Shown: positions 25,249-33,818 of the stretch, piece by piece
Position numbering within the stretch: position 1 is the first letter of the stretch
Layout: each line of letters opens with the position of its first letter
Source: Bacteroidota bacterium
GTDB taxonomy: Bacteria > Bacteroidota > Bacteroidia > Chitinophagales > Saprospiraceae
Direction of reading: 5' to 3'
Assembly: GCA_030147525.1 (NCBI GenBank)
Contig: JASBVF010000020.1
Span: 62,001 to 126,000 of the forward strand
Length of the DNA stretch: 64,000 nucleotides
The notes under the pieces: model-generated
The model's database searches: none
Told to the model about the DNA's origin: nothing
The model's input: the letters and a program-made list of their open reading frames with translations, nothing else
Position numbers and translations under genes: made by a program

Positions 25249-27807
25249 TCAAAACTCCACCCGCCACCTCAAATTAATCCGCCGTCCGGTCAAATAATTA
25301 GGAATAGCGAATTGCTGGTTGAAAATGGTTTTGATCCAGGTCCTCGACGCCTCGTTTTGCACTTGCATCAGGTTGAAAATCTCGAGGCTGAGCCAGGAAG
25401 CCCTGGTGAAACGCAGCGGGTGTTTCGGCTTTTCAGCACGGCGGATTTCATCCCATATTTTCAATGAAAAACCGATATCCACCCGGTGGTAGGGTTTGAA
25501 GCGGTAAGTGTTGCGGTACTCCCGGTTGTTGTCCCGCAAGCCGTAAGGCAGGCCCGTGCCGATGAACAGGCTGAGGTTCATTTTAAAATTCTCGTTCTTC
25601 GGCAGGTAATCCTGGAAGAAAATGGACATGGTGAGGAATTGGTCGGTCGGACGAGGGACATAATCCACCGGCACACCCTCCGTGCTGCCAACTTCCCGCT
25701 CCAGATGCTGCACGCCGTCGAGTTTTTCACGGGCCTGAAGCAGCGATAAATTTATCCACGACTCCACGCCTGGCACGAACTCGCCGTTCAGGCGCAGGTC
25801 GAGGCCGGTAACGTAGCCGGTAGCGTCGTTCTCGCCGTAGTAGCGAATGCGCACGTTGTCGATCTCGTAGGACACGACGTCCCACAGCTTTTTATAGTAG
25901 GCCTCCATGATGAGTCGGAACTTCGTGGGGCTGAGTTTGCCCATGAAGAAATCGTAGGTGAAACCACCCACCACGTGAGCCGACTTCTGCGATCTGACGT
26001 CGGGATTTACCACGCCCTCCAGGTTGCGAAGCTCCCGGTAAAACGGCGGTTGGAAGTACAAGCCGGCGGCCAGCCTCCACGAGATATCCCGTTTGCCGTG
26101 CAGGGGTTTGTATAAAAACTGGGCCCGTGGCGTTACGAAAAATTCCTCGTTCAAATCCCAGTATGCTGCCCGTACCCCTGCGGAGAGTTTCAACTCACCG
26201 ACGCTGTCACGGCGCCAGGTGTAAGTGTCCTGCAGGTAGGCGCTGAGGCGGTTGGAGGTCAGTTTGTTTTGGGTTTTTAAAACGGAAAACAGCAACAATT
26301 GCGTGGTGTCGTAACGCAACGAATACCCGGCACTGTCCAGCCGTTCCCACTCATTGATGCGGTCTTCGATGTCTTCCCGCTGGTACTTAAGACTCCATTG
26401 GAGGAAGTGGCTTTTGGTAGGTTCGTTGTTGGTTGTTTGTTGTTCGTTGTTGGTTGGGGCTGTGTTTTGAAACTCGATGCCGCCTTTCACCTCAGCGTTG
26501 GTCACCTGGGCATCGAGGAAGTTGCGGACGTACTGGTGCTGGGTGCCGGCGCCCAGTTCGGCAATCACTTCACCGAAGTCGTCGCTGCCGAGGTCGCTTT
26601 CGATCTGGCGAAGGCTGTAGCGGCCGATGATGTCGAAGCGCTCGTTTTCATCGCTGCGGTAGGTCGAGGCGAGGAATTTCACGAAGAGCGGATTCTTCTC
26701 CCGGTCAGGCAGGTAGGTAAGTGAAACGCCGCCCATCTGGGTGGTGAAATCATCCCGCTCCTGGCCTTCGAAGACGGAGAAAAGTTCGAGGGCAAAATTA
26801 ATGAGTCCGAACGCCGTGCTGCGGGACTGCGGCACGAAGTAAAACGTACTACGGTTGTAATTGCCGATGAGGCCGATTTGCCAGTCCCGGTTGAGGTCGT
26901 AAGTGAGGTAGGCCTGCACGTCGGCGAAGTCGGGGTTGTACTCACCTGCCACGTCGAGGGTGCCGAGCAGGTAGCGGGTGGTTTTGTAGCGGGCGCCCAC
27001 GAGGTAGCGGAGTTTTTTGTACTTGTCGGCGCCGGGTTGGAAGCTGCCTTCGAGGTGGGCCGTACCGCCGAGGAGACTGGCGGAGGCGCTGCCGCCAAAC
27101 TTTTCGGGGCGCTTGTAGCGGATGTCCAGTACGCTGGACTGCTTGTCGCCGTAGCGGGCTTCGAAGCCGCCGGAGGAGAAGGTCAGGTTTTGGATCAAAT
27201 CGATGTTGGGAAAAGTCAAACCCTCCTGCTGCCCGGCCCGGATGAGCTGCGGGCGGTAGATTTCAAAATCGTTGACGTACACGAGGTTTTCATCGTAATT
27301 CCCGCCCCGCACGTTGTACTGGCTGGTCAGTTCGCCGCCGGAGCCACTGCTGGCGCCGAGGGCAATGTGCGGCAGTACGCTTTCGAGGTTGCCCGTGGTG
27401 GTGGGCAACAGTTTCATTTCCGTTAAATCTTCCCGGATCATACCGCCCTGCTCAATGCGGCTTTCCCTGACGACGACCTCCACGTTGGCGTCGTTGGGCG
27501 GCATGGACACGTCGATGCGCTGGCGGGCATTGGCCGGCAGTGGCTCGATGTCAACGGTGGTTTCCTTGAAACCAATGCGGCTGAACACGAGGATAATGCG
27601 CTGATTGGCAGGCACTTCGAGCTGCCATTTGCCATCCAGACCTGACTCGGAGGCGGTAGAGGTATTTTTTATGTAAACAGTTACCAGTTCGACGGGCTGT
27701 TCGGAGAGAATGTCTTTGACGGTGCCGTAAAGCTGGGCTTTCTGGTCCTGGGCAGAGAGCGTGAGCGAACCGAAAATGAGTAAAAAAGTAAGCAGGTGAT
27801 ATTTCAT
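25249..27807 (-). CDS. TonB-dependent receptor with carboxypeptidase-regulatory domain
   Basis: This 852-residue outer-membrane receptor has a signal peptide ending LTLSAQ (about residue 19), a carboxypeptidase-regulatory-like domain (KAQLYGTVKDILSEQPVELV, about 22-110), a plug (VLPHIALGASSGSGGELTSQ, YNVRGGNYDENLVYVNDFEI, about 130-230) and a barrel ending RRINLRWRVEF. The start at 27807 is the first codon of the signal peptide; a 38-codon upstream extension spans the likely promoter. A short-repeat insertion at 26417-26460 encodes an Asn/Gln/Thr-rich loop in the barrel. No SusD-like partner follows. Substrate unknown. Confidence 0.88.
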   Translation of the reverse strand: MKYHLLTFLLIFGSLTLSAQDQKAQLYGTVKDILSEQPVELVTVYIKNTSTASESGLDGKWQLEVPANQRIILVFSRIGFKETTVDIEPLPANARQRIDVSMPPNDANVEVVVRESRIEQGGMIREDLTEMKLLPTTTGNLESVLPHIALGASSGSGGELTSQYNVRGGNYDENLVYVNDFEIYRPQLIRAGQQEGLTFPNIDLIQNLTFSSGGFEARYGDKQSSVLDIRYKRPEKFGGSASASLLGGTAHLEGSFQPGADKYKKLRYLVGARYKTTRYLLGTLDVAGEYNPDFADVQAYLTYDLNRDWQIGLIGNYNRSTFYFVPQSRSTAFGLINFALELFSVFEGQERDDFTTQMGGVSLTYLPDREKNPLFVKFLASTYRSDENERFDIIGRYSLRQIESDLGSDDFGEVIAELGAGTQHQYVRNFLDAQVTNAEVKGGIEFQNTAPTNNEQQTTNNEPTKSHFLQWSLKYQREDIEDRINEWERLDSAGYSLRYDTTQLLLFSVLKTQNKLTSNRLSAYLQDTYTWRRDSVGELKLSAGVRAAYWDLNEEFFVTPRAQFLYKPLHGKRDISWRLAAGLYFQPPFYRELRNLEGVVNPDVRSQKSAHVVGGFTYDFFMGKLSPTKFRLIMEAYYKKLWDVVSYEIDNVRIRYYGENDATGYVTGLDLRLNGEFVPGVESWINLSLLQAREKLDGVQHLEREVGSTEGVPVDYVPRPTDQFLTMSIFFQDYLPKNENFKMNLSLFIGTGLPYGLRDNNREYRNTYRFKPYHRVDIGFSLKIWDEIRRAEKPKHPLRFTRASWLSLEIFNLMQVQNEASRTWIKTIFNQQFAIPNYLTGRRINLRWRVEF
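26417..26460. repeat. in-frame GTTGTTGGTT-type short repeat in a receptor gene
   Basis: Degenerate 7-bp units of GTTGTTG/GTTGGTT type interrupt the barrel region and are read as a PTNNEQQTTNNEPT loop. The resemblance in style to the repeats in the synthetase gene (51-62 kb) suggests the same insertion process. Confidence 0.6.
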
Positions 27808-27836
27808 AAAAAGATTTGGCTGATAAAAGATCCGGG

Positions 27837-27844
27837 CAAATGTA
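27837..27844 (-). promoter_or_regulatory. -7 box upstream of the TonB-dependent receptor
   Basis: On the minus strand TACATTTG matches TAnnTTTG exactly, 30 bp before the ATG at 27807. A matching -33 TTTG is not seen at the usual distance. Confidence 0.45.
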
Positions 27845-27914
27845 CGGGTAAAACGGAAAAGGGTTCGGGTCAGCGTGAATTGAATTCGAGCCTGAATTAC
27901 CGGCTGACAGTTTG

Positions 27915-27980
27915 GTGACAATTGTCACAGGTCATGCTGATTAAGCTCATCTTTTGCACTGTTTCAGCCTGATACATTTG
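27915..27980 (+). promoter_or_regulatory. tandem Crp/Fnr-type sites with -7 box, start of the electron-transfer island
   Basis: Site 1 is the perfect palindrome GTGACAATTGTCAC (27915-27928). Site 2, CTGATTAAGCTCAT (27937-27950), is centred 22 bp further on. TACATTTG (27973-27980) is a perfect -7 box whose TTTG starts 55.5 bp after the centre of site 1 and 33.5 bp after site 2. That puts site 2 near -41 from the start, the class II activator position. A leader of about 55 nt follows before the ATG at 28039. Confidence 0.75.
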
Positions 27981-28038
27981 ACCCTGATAATGAAATGAAC
28001 GGAAAAATCCATTTCACCATTTACACAAATCCTGAATT

Positions 28039-28428
28039 ATGAGGAATTTAAAATTCATCACATCTGCAGCCCTGGCAGGCCTTTTACTTGTCTTTGCGGG
28101 CGGCTGTCAGTACGAAGAAATCATCCCGGAAATGCCTGACCCAGGTGTACAGGTCAGTTTTGCAGTTGATATTGTTCCAATTTTCAATCAGAGCTGTAAC
28201 GCATCCGGGTGTCACTCAAACGGAGGCATCAAGCCCAACCTGACAGCTGACAATGCCTATGAGGCACTCACCACCGGAAACTACCTTGATACGATCACTC
28301 CGGAAAACAGCCTGCTTTATCAGTGGATGTTGGGCAACAAAGGCGCACCGATGCCGATTTCAGGACCCAATCCTACCTACAACGCCAAGGTGCTGCTCTG
28401 GATTCAGCAGGGTGCACAAAATAATTAA
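28039..28428 (+). CDS. lipoprotein with single CX4CH haem-binding-like motif
   Basis: A 129-residue lipoprotein (lipobox AGGC, Cys23). The mature part contains VDIVPIFNQSCNASGCH, in which Cys53 and Cys58-His59 form a CX4CH motif, a spacing used by some Bacteroidota cytochrome-like domains instead of CXXCH. Met residues near GNKGAPMPISG could be the sixth haem ligand. It opens the operon behind the tandem regulatory sites, and the DUF5777 barrel follows after 24 bp. A small periplasm-facing or surface electron carrier is likely; actual haem attachment is unproven, since CX4CH is not a guaranteed substrate for CcsBA-type ligation. Confidence 0.72.
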   Translation: MRNLKFITSAALAGLLLVFAGGCQYEEIIPEMPDPGVQVSFAVDIVPIFNQSCNASGCHSNGGIKPNLTADNAYEALTTGNYLDTITPENSLLYQWMLGNKGAPMPISGPNPTYNAKVLLWIQQGAQNN

Positions 28429-28452
28429 CCGAATCACTTTAAAATTCTTCCG

Positions 28453-29352
28453 ATGAAAAATCATATTCCAACGCTCGTCCGGTTCTTATTAGGCGCATTC
28501 CTCCTGCTGGCTATCAGCAATGTTTCCCTCGCACAGGACGAAGAAGCGGACACCAAAGACTTGCGTCCGGTCAAAAATATGTTTGAAAGTATCTGGTTGA
28601 TTGATAACCAGACGGCCGTTGTACCCTACAAGGGTACGTTCGAATGGGACTTTCAGCACCGGTTCGGCGTCATGAATAATGGCTACGAGGATTTTTTCGG
28701 TCTCTACGCTCCGGCAAATATTCGCATAGGATTCAATTATGTTCCTGTTGAAAAACTGATGGTAGGCTTTGGCGTGACAAGACTTCCCTACACCTGGGAT
28801 GTCAGTGCAAAATACGCCATCCTGCAGCAGGCCCGTATGGGCGGCTCGCCGGTGAACCTGACTTACTACGTAAATGCGGCTTACGACGCCAGACGGGGAA
28901 GCGAGCTCCTGCTCAACAACAACGGTAACCGAATCTCTTACTTCCACCAGTTGATGGTTGCCCGCAAACTGACAGATAATTTCTCCATGCAGGTAGCCGG
29001 AAGCGTTACGCACTTTAATGCTGTGAGGGCGACCAGAGACAGTGGCGGCGAGGTTTTAAAAGAATTTAACAATGACCACATCAACGTATCAGTGGCAGCA
29101 CGCTACCGCGTAGGCGCATGGGTGAACCTGATCGCCAATTTCGATCAGCCCATCACGAAGCATGATCAGGTTGATCCGCAACCCAACATCGCATTCGGTG
29201 TGGAAATGACTTCCAGCGGCCACCAGTTTCAGGTCTTTCTGGGCAATTATTACAACATTCTGCCTCAGCAGAATACGCTTTTTAACAAGAATAAATTTGG
29301 CGATGGCGACATCCTGATCGGCTTCAACATTACCCGTCTGTGGAATTTATGA
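28453..29352 (+). CDS. DUF5777-family outer-membrane beta-barrel protein, copy 1
   Basis: A 299-residue protein with a signal peptide ending VSLAQ and the DUF5777 signature RPVKNMFESIWLIDNQTAVV, WDFQHRFG and LYAPANIRIGFNYVP, followed by regular barrel strands to the C-terminus (GFNITRLWNL). It is closely similar to the protein at 42666-43559. Members typically occur beside cytochromes and YceI proteins, as here, but no function is established. It is the second gene of the operon, 24 bp after the CX4CH lipoprotein. With fewer than 300 residues it is too small to sheath a long haem wire of the MtrB kind. Confidence 0.82.
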   Translation: MKNHIPTLVRFLLGAFLLLAISNVSLAQDEEADTKDLRPVKNMFESIWLIDNQTAVVPYKGTFEWDFQHRFGVMNNGYEDFFGLYAPANIRIGFNYVPVEKLMVGFGVTRLPYTWDVSAKYAILQQARMGGSPVNLTYYVNAAYDARRGSELLLNNNGNRISYFHQLMVARKLTDNFSMQVAGSVTHFNAVRATRDSGGEVLKEFNNDHINVSVAARYRVGAWVNLIANFDQPITKHDQVDPQPNIAFGVEMTSSGHQFQVFLGNYYNILPQQNTLFNKNKFGDGDILIGFNITRLWNL

Positions 29353-29389
29353 TTCAACCTGATTTTTTAAACCTTAATCACTTTAGAAA

Positions 29390-29635
29390 ATGAGCAACTC
29401 AAAAAAAGACAATCCATCCCGCAGGAAATTCTTTTCCCTGGCTCTTTTGGGCGGCGCAAGTTTAATTGCCAGCGAAGCCACTGCTCAAACAACTCCGGAG
29501 AGCGGTGAAAAAGTAAAAATGCTGACGCCAGACGGCAAACTGGTGGAAGTTGACAAAAGTGTTTTGGAACAATCCACAACGCACAAAAAAGCAAGCAATC
29601 AAGATATTTTAAACTGGACAAAAACAGTGAAGTAG
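29390..29635 (+). CDS. small Tat-exported protein sharing the linker module of the Fe-S subunits
   Basis: An 81-residue protein. Residues 1-35 form a twin-arginine signal (SRRKFFSLALLGG ending ATAQ). The mature part is only about 47 residues and contains GEKVKMLTPDGKLVEVDK, which matches GEKVKLLSPDGKLVEVDS in the Fe-S protein encoded 79 bp downstream and GEKVKLLSPDGEIVEIDS in its paralogue at 34192. It has no cysteines and so cannot carry a cluster. It looks like a stand-alone copy of the segment joining the Tat signal to the ferredoxin fold. It may be an assembly or docking factor that arose by partial duplication. Not a known family to me. Confidence 0.75.
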   Translation: MSNSKKDNPSRRKFFSLALLGGASLIASEATAQTTPESGEKVKMLTPDGKLVEVDKSVLEQSTTHKKASNQDILNWTKTVK

Positions 29636-29701
29636 GTAACTAGGCGGGTAGGCAGGCCGGTTAAGCTGCCGCCTACCTGCCTACCCGCCTACTGGCCTAC
29701 T
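29633..29701. repeat. 8-bp tandem repeat with inverted arms (TAGGCGGG / CCTACCTG)
   Basis: TAGGTAAC, TAGGCGGG and TAGGCAGG units are followed by CCTACCTG, CCTACCCG, CCTACTGG and CCTACTC units, so the array folds back on itself. It fills the gap between the small Tat protein and the Fe-S subunit. It could modulate relative expression in the operon. Confidence 0.7.
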
Positions 29702-29713
29702 CAAAATCATATC

Positions 29714-30661
29714 ATGCAGAATTCAGATAAAAATTCAGACAAAAATCGCCGGGACTTTCTTAAACTGGGTGCACTCGGCGCTGCTGCTGCCGCATGCGGC
29801 AGTATGCTTTGCTCCTCTTGCGGTGGTGCGCCTGAAGAAGGTGAAAAAGTCAAGCTTCTCTCTCCCGACGGAAAACTCGTAGAGGTGGATTCCAAACACC
29901 TCAAACATGTTCACCACTTGATAGGGGTTTCCGGTGAAGAGGCCCGTAAGGGGATTCCCGGTCGCAAGTTCGTGATGGTCATCGATTTGGCCCGTTGCAA
30001 AAATGCCCGTAAATGTATTACTGCCTGCCAGAAGATGCACCACATACCGGAAGACAAAGAATGGCTCCAGGTGAAGCTGATGCGAGACAACCCCGAATCA
30101 GCGCCATACTGGTTTCCAAAAACCTGCTTCCACTGCGACAACCCTCCCTGCGTGAAGGTATGTCCGGTAAATGCGACGTTTAAGCGGCAAGATGGCCTCG
30201 TGCTCATCGACAATGAACGTTGTGTCGGATGTAAGTTTTGCATGGCTGCATGCCCCTATTCCACCCGTGTTTTCAACTGGGCTGAACCCGAATTACCCAA
30301 TGAGTTTGAAGATATCCAATACTCTCCTGAGACCAGCTTCCCGAGCAAAGTGGGCACCGTGGAAAAATGCGACTTCTGTCCAGATATGGCCCGCCAGGGT
30401 CTGCTGCCTGACTGTGTGACGGCCTGCCCCAATGGTGTATTCTATTTCGGCGACGAAAACGAGGATGTCGTTTCAAATGGAGAGGAAACCGTGCGTTTCA
30501 GCCAGCTTCTCAAAGACAGGTCAGGCTACCGCTACATGGAAGACCTCGGCACCAAGCCAAGGGTTTGGTACCTGCCTCCTACAGACCGGATCTTCCCGGT
30601 CGAGCGTGGACTGGACGACCTTCCTGACAATATCAAAGATCGTTTTAAAGACGTCATGTAA
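29714..30661 (+). CDS. Tat-exported Fe-S lipoprotein, four-cluster ferredoxin subunit (PsrB/NrfC type), copy 1
   Basis: The 315-residue electron-transfer subunit has a Tat signal (NRRDFLKLGALG), then a lipobox-like AAAAAC28 and a second CSSC region, suggesting a lipid-anchored protein. Cysteines come in four groups: C95-C101-C105; C138-C141-C146-C150; C170-C173-C176-C180; C219-C222-C234-C238. The first group lacks the second Cys of the usual CxxCxxCxxxC (Ala98). Homologues pass electrons between a NrfD-type quinol protein and a periplasmic oxidoreductase. The next gene encodes just such a NrfD protein, but no molybdopterin subunit is present. Confidence 0.88.
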   Translation: MQNSDKNSDKNRRDFLKLGALGAAAAACGSMLCSSCGGAPEEGEKVKLLSPDGKLVEVDSKHLKHVHHLIGVSGEEARKGIPGRKFVMVIDLARCKNARKCITACQKMHHIPEDKEWLQVKLMRDNPESAPYWFPKTCFHCDNPPCVKVCPVNATFKRQDGLVLIDNERCVGCKFCMAACPYSTRVFNWAEPELPNEFEDIQYSPETSFPSKVGTVEKCDFCPDMARQGLLPDCVTACPNGVFYFGDENEDVVSNGEETVRFSQLLKDRSGYRYMEDLGTKPRVWYLPPTDRIFPVERGLDDLPDNIKDRFKDVM

Positions 30662-30668
30662 AATGCAT

Positions 30669-30739
30669 TTAGCTGTTGGCTGTTGGCTGTTGGCTCTAAG
30701 GCCCAGCTAAAAGCCAACGGCTGATTGCCAACAGCTAAC
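30669..30739. repeat. 8-bp tandem repeat with inverted arms (GCTGTTGG / CCAACAGC)
   Basis: Three perfect GCTGTTGG units, a spacer, then AAAGCCAACGGC and GCCAACAGCTAA on the opposite sense, forming a hairpin between the Fe-S and NrfD genes. Same build as the array at 29633-29701. Confidence 0.7.
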
Positions 30740-30743
30740 AAAT

Positions 30744-32111
30744 ATGAAAGCATCAATAGCAGTAAAAGAGCGGTTGAAAAATTTTGCTCCGCAAATTGAG
30801 AGAATCAGCACCATGACAAAAGTCTGGATCGGGCTTCTGGTCCTGGTTATTATCATAGGCTGTGTGGCGCTGTACCAGCAAATAGTCTATGGTCACGTTG
30901 TAACAGGTATGCGGGATCACGTGATCTGGGGGCTTTTCATCGCTAATTTTATTTTCTTTATCGGCATCAGCTATGCCGGCGCCATTCTGTCAGGGACTCT
31001 TTACGTTTTCAATGTGCCCTGGCGCAGGCCCATTGTTCGCATTGCCGGATTACTGACCATCGCTGCCGCCTTTATCGGCCCGATATTTATTTTGCTTTGT
31101 GTTGGGCGTTTTGACCGGCTACACTACCTGTTTATTTATGCCCGCCTGCAATCACCGATCATCTGGGACGTAATGGCGATAACCACTTACCTCGTGGGCG
31201 CCATTTTATATCTGTACCTCACGCTGATCCGTGACTTTTCCATTTACGGTGATGCAGATTTTTTGAAAATACCCGAATGGAAAAGGAAGCTTTATAAAAA
31301 ACTTTCACTGGGGTACAATGGTAAACCCGAGCAGCGCTCACAACTTAAAAATGCAACCCGGACGCTGGCCCTGGTAATGATACCGCTGGTCATCATTATT
31401 TCCTCCGTTCTGTCCTGGATCTTCGGGATGACCCTTCGGCCCGGCTGGCACAGTTCCATTTTCGGCCCCTACTTCGTTATTGCTTCCATTCTGACCGGGG
31501 TGGGTGTCATCATTATTTTAATGTGGACATTCAGACAACGTTACAAACTGGACAACTACCTGACAGACAAGCACTTTAAATACATGGGCTATATCATGTT
31601 GGTACTGTCGGGCATCTACGGATACTTCAGTTTTTCGGAATACCTGACCGGCTGGTATGTCTCTGAAAAATGGGATGCGGAGGTACTCGAAAAGCTTTTC
31701 AGTTTCCATGAATATGGCTGGTGGTTTCTGTTTTCAAACATCTTCGCCGTTGTATTGCCTATCATAGTGGCGGTCATACCAAAACTCAGAAAGCCCGGCC
31801 CTATCACATTTGCCGCAGCTTTCATGGTGTTGGCCATGTGGGTGAAAAGATATTTGATTGTAATTCCTACACTGGAAACACCGCTGGTGCCGATGCAGGA
31901 TACCAGAGAAGCCTGGATTCACTATACGGCAACATGGCAGGAATGGGCTTTGACGGCCACCGGTCTTGCTACCTTGATTTTGATTTACATCGTCTTCTCA
32001 AAATTTGTCACCATCGTACCGGTCTCCGACTACATTGACGACGAAGCTGAAAAAGTCGAAGCTCCGGCAACCGACAGTAAAACCGCTGTACCGGAGGCAA
32101 ACGTGAGTTGA
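30744..32111 (+). CDS. NrfD/PsrC-family 10-TM quinol-interacting membrane subunit, copy 1
   Basis: A 455-residue integral membrane protein with about ten transmembrane helices between residues 25 and 430. It includes the family region WGLFIANFIFFIGISYAG, then WRRPIVRIAG, and LQSPIIWDVMAITTYL in helix 4. The length and helix number fit the long NrfD forms (PsrC, HybB, ActC) that exchange electrons with quinones and hand them to an Fe-S partner. Its partner is the Fe-S lipoprotein gene 82 bp upstream. It has a polar, acidic C-terminal tail. The paralogue at 35198-36544 keeps the same layout. Confidence 0.88.
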   Translation: MKASIAVKERLKNFAPQIERISTMTKVWIGLLVLVIIIGCVALYQQIVYGHVVTGMRDHVIWGLFIANFIFFIGISYAGAILSGTLYVFNVPWRRPIVRIAGLLTIAAAFIGPIFILLCVGRFDRLHYLFIYARLQSPIIWDVMAITTYLVGAILYLYLTLIRDFSIYGDADFLKIPEWKRKLYKKLSLGYNGKPEQRSQLKNATRTLALVMIPLVIIISSVLSWIFGMTLRPGWHSSIFGPYFVIASILTGVGVIIILMWTFRQRYKLDNYLTDKHFKYMGYIMLVLSGIYGYFSFSEYLTGWYVSEKWDAEVLEKLFSFHEYGWWFLFSNIFAVVLPIIVAVIPKLRKPGPITFAAAFMVLAMWVKRYLIVIPTLETPLVPMQDTREAWIHYTATWQEWALTATGLATLILIYIVFSKFVTIVPVSDYIDDEAEKVEAPATDSKTAVPEANVS

Positions 32112-32246
32112 ATCGACCCTGTCACCAATGATAGACTTTCATCGAAATTGAGACATGGGGACTTTGCTAAGCAATTGATTTTCAGCAATCCCGATATTTC
32201 AAGTTTCGCAACAATCTCTACACTTTGACATTTAAAAATAACAGCC

Positions 32247-33188
32247 ATGCTGAATCATAAAATAAAACTGATGGTGGGTATTTTCGGTAAAATGATGCCG
32301 ATCCTGCTACTCATACTTTGGATGGCACCTACCAACTCTCTTTTCGCCCAAAACGAACCCGCCGAAGAGGAAGCCACTGAGGAAACTGAAGAGGAAGAAG
32401 TACCGGAAAAAATTGGCTCACGGGTAAGTCTGAGTATTACCCAACTGCCAGGAGATTCCGTTGAACTGACCGGAACGCTCAGGGCCAAGATTGATGGCGT
32501 CTGGAATAAAATCGATCGCGGGACATTGCAATTCTTTGCCGTAGGCGACGAAGACGAAACACTACTAGGAGAAGCAATCACCAACCCGGCAGGTAACGCT
32601 TCGGTGATCGCCAGTATCAAAGGGATACCTCTCAACAGCGAAGGCTACCAAACTTTTGCAGCCCGCTTTGCAGGCGATGACCAACTGGAAGAAAGCGACG
32701 ATGAAGTAGGTGTCCTGAAAGCGTTGATGACATTGACACCCGTGAAAGGCGACAGTACTTATACCATCTTCATAAAAGCGATGGCTCCAACCCCGGACGG
32801 AGATGTGCCTTTGATGGATGCAGAAGTTGCTGTATTTATCAAGCGCATGGTCGGCAGGCTGAAAGTAGGAGAAGGCATGACCGATGAAAACGGAGAGGCT
32901 GAAATCGAATTTCCGACCGACCTGTCAGGCGATGATCATGGAAACCTTTTCATCACCGCCAGAATCGAAGAGTTTGAGGAATACGGCAACCTTGCTGCTA
33001 CTACGGTACAGCCCTGGGGTAAACCTATTTCATCCGTCATTGAGGAATTACCGAGAGCATTATGGAGTCCTCACCCACCAGCCTGGATGGTTCTTACATT
33101 CTTTGTGCTGATGGGCACCGTTTGGGGAACATATGCAGCGATAGTCTTGAAGCTTAATCAGATAAAAAAAGCTGGCAAAACCGCCTGA
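32247..33188 (+). CDS. membrane-anchored Ig-like protein of the NrfD module, copy 1
   Basis: A 313-residue protein I cannot place in a named family. It has an N-terminal signal or anchor (about 10-35, ending SLFAQ), then a very acidic segment of alternating Glu and Thr residues. Two beta-sandwich-like domains follow (ELTGTLRAKIDGVWNKIDRG, then FIKAMAPTPDGDVPLMDAEV). One C-terminal transmembrane helix (about 275-300, WMVLTFFVLMGTVWGTYAAI) ends in a basic tail. The periplasmic part is thus tethered to the inner membrane. The paralogue at 36647-37546 holds the same slot between NrfD and cytochrome c genes, so it is probably a structural subunit of the complex. Confidence 0.7.
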   Translation: MLNHKIKLMVGIFGKMMPILLLILWMAPTNSLFAQNEPAEEEATEETEEEEVPEKIGSRVSLSITQLPGDSVELTGTLRAKIDGVWNKIDRGTLQFFAVGDEDETLLGEAITNPAGNASVIASIKGIPLNSEGYQTFAARFAGDDQLEESDDEVGVLKALMTLTPVKGDSTYTIFIKAMAPTPDGDVPLMDAEVAVFIKRMVGRLKVGEGMTDENGEAEIEFPTDLSGDDHGNLFITARIEEFEEYGNLAATTVQPWGKPISSVIEELPRALWSPHPPAWMVLTFFVLMGTVWGTYAAIVLKLNQIKKAGKTA

Positions 33189-33195
33189 CATTTAA

Positions 33196-33261
33196 ATGAC
33201 ATTTATCAGTCGGCAGACTGCCTTATGTTATCGAACCAGGATCAGATTGACTGTTATTTTG
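33196..33261 (+). promoter_or_regulatory. Crp/Fnr-type site and -7 box before cytochrome c copy 1
   Basis: ATGACATTTATCAG (33196-33209) is followed, at the island's standard 55.5-bp offset, by TTATTTTG (33254-33261), one mismatch from TAnnTTTG. The second site position (33218-33231) is degenerate. Gives the cytochrome c gene its own promoter at the end of the first module. Confidence 0.55.
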
Positions 33262-33305
33262 CAATAGAAAATTAAACCTCATCACATCATTAAAATCGTT
33301 TAGAC

Positions 33306-33704
33306 ATGAAATCCAAGATTTTTTCAGCTTTCATTTTCATCCTTGCAGCTATCATCGGAATGGCCTTTGTTAATCCAGATCAGCAAACCAAGCCATGGCC
33401 GGTTCCTGACAAGTACAAAAAAATGGAAAACCCTGTGAAGTTTAACAAGTCTGCAGCTTCTGCGCTTTGGACAAAGCATTGTAAATCCTGCCACGGTAAA
33501 GAGGGCATGGGTGATGGACCAAAAGCTGCCCAGTTGGACACTCCTTCCGGCGACTTCACCACTTCCGCTTTCCAAAAACAGAGCGACGGTTCTTTGTTCT
33601 ACAAAACTATAGAAGGAAGGGACGATATGCCAGGTTTTAAAAAGAAAATACCGGATGACGAAGATATTTGGCAACTGGTTCACTACATGAGAACGTTTAA
33701 ATAA
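33306..33704 (+). CDS. membrane-anchored monohaem cytochrome c, copy 1
   Basis: A 132-residue class I cytochrome c. The N-terminal hydrophobic segment (about 5-22) has no clear cleavage site and probably anchors the protein. C59-K-S-C62-H63 is the haem-binding motif (CKSCHG), and a downstream GRDDMPGF Met is the likely sixth ligand. The C-terminal helix (WQLVHYMRTF) is typical of the fold. About 80 percent of visible positions match the protein at 37799-38197. It would accept electrons from the NrfD/Fe-S complex or pass them to a terminal acceptor. Confidence 0.9.
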   Translation: MKSKIFSAFIFILAAIIGMAFVNPDQQTKPWPVPDKYKKMENPVKFNKSAASALWTKHCKSCHGKEGMGDGPKAAQLDTPSGDFTTSAFQKQSDGSLFYKTIEGRDDMPGFKKKIPDDEDIWQLVHYMRTFK

Positions 33705-33783
33705 CTGCAGTTTATTACTTTAGTCAATCGACAATCCCGACCTTAGGAAAATCTTTTGGCGACCAGTATTACTTCAGACTTAC

Positions 33784-33818
33784 GCCTTGAAAGTTTAGCT
33801 ACTTTCAAGGCGTTTTTT
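33784..33818 (+). terminator. terminator closing the first module
   Basis: GCCTTGAAAGT, a 6-nt loop and ACTTTCAAGGC form a perfect 11-bp stem followed by GTTTTTT. Confidence 0.9.
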
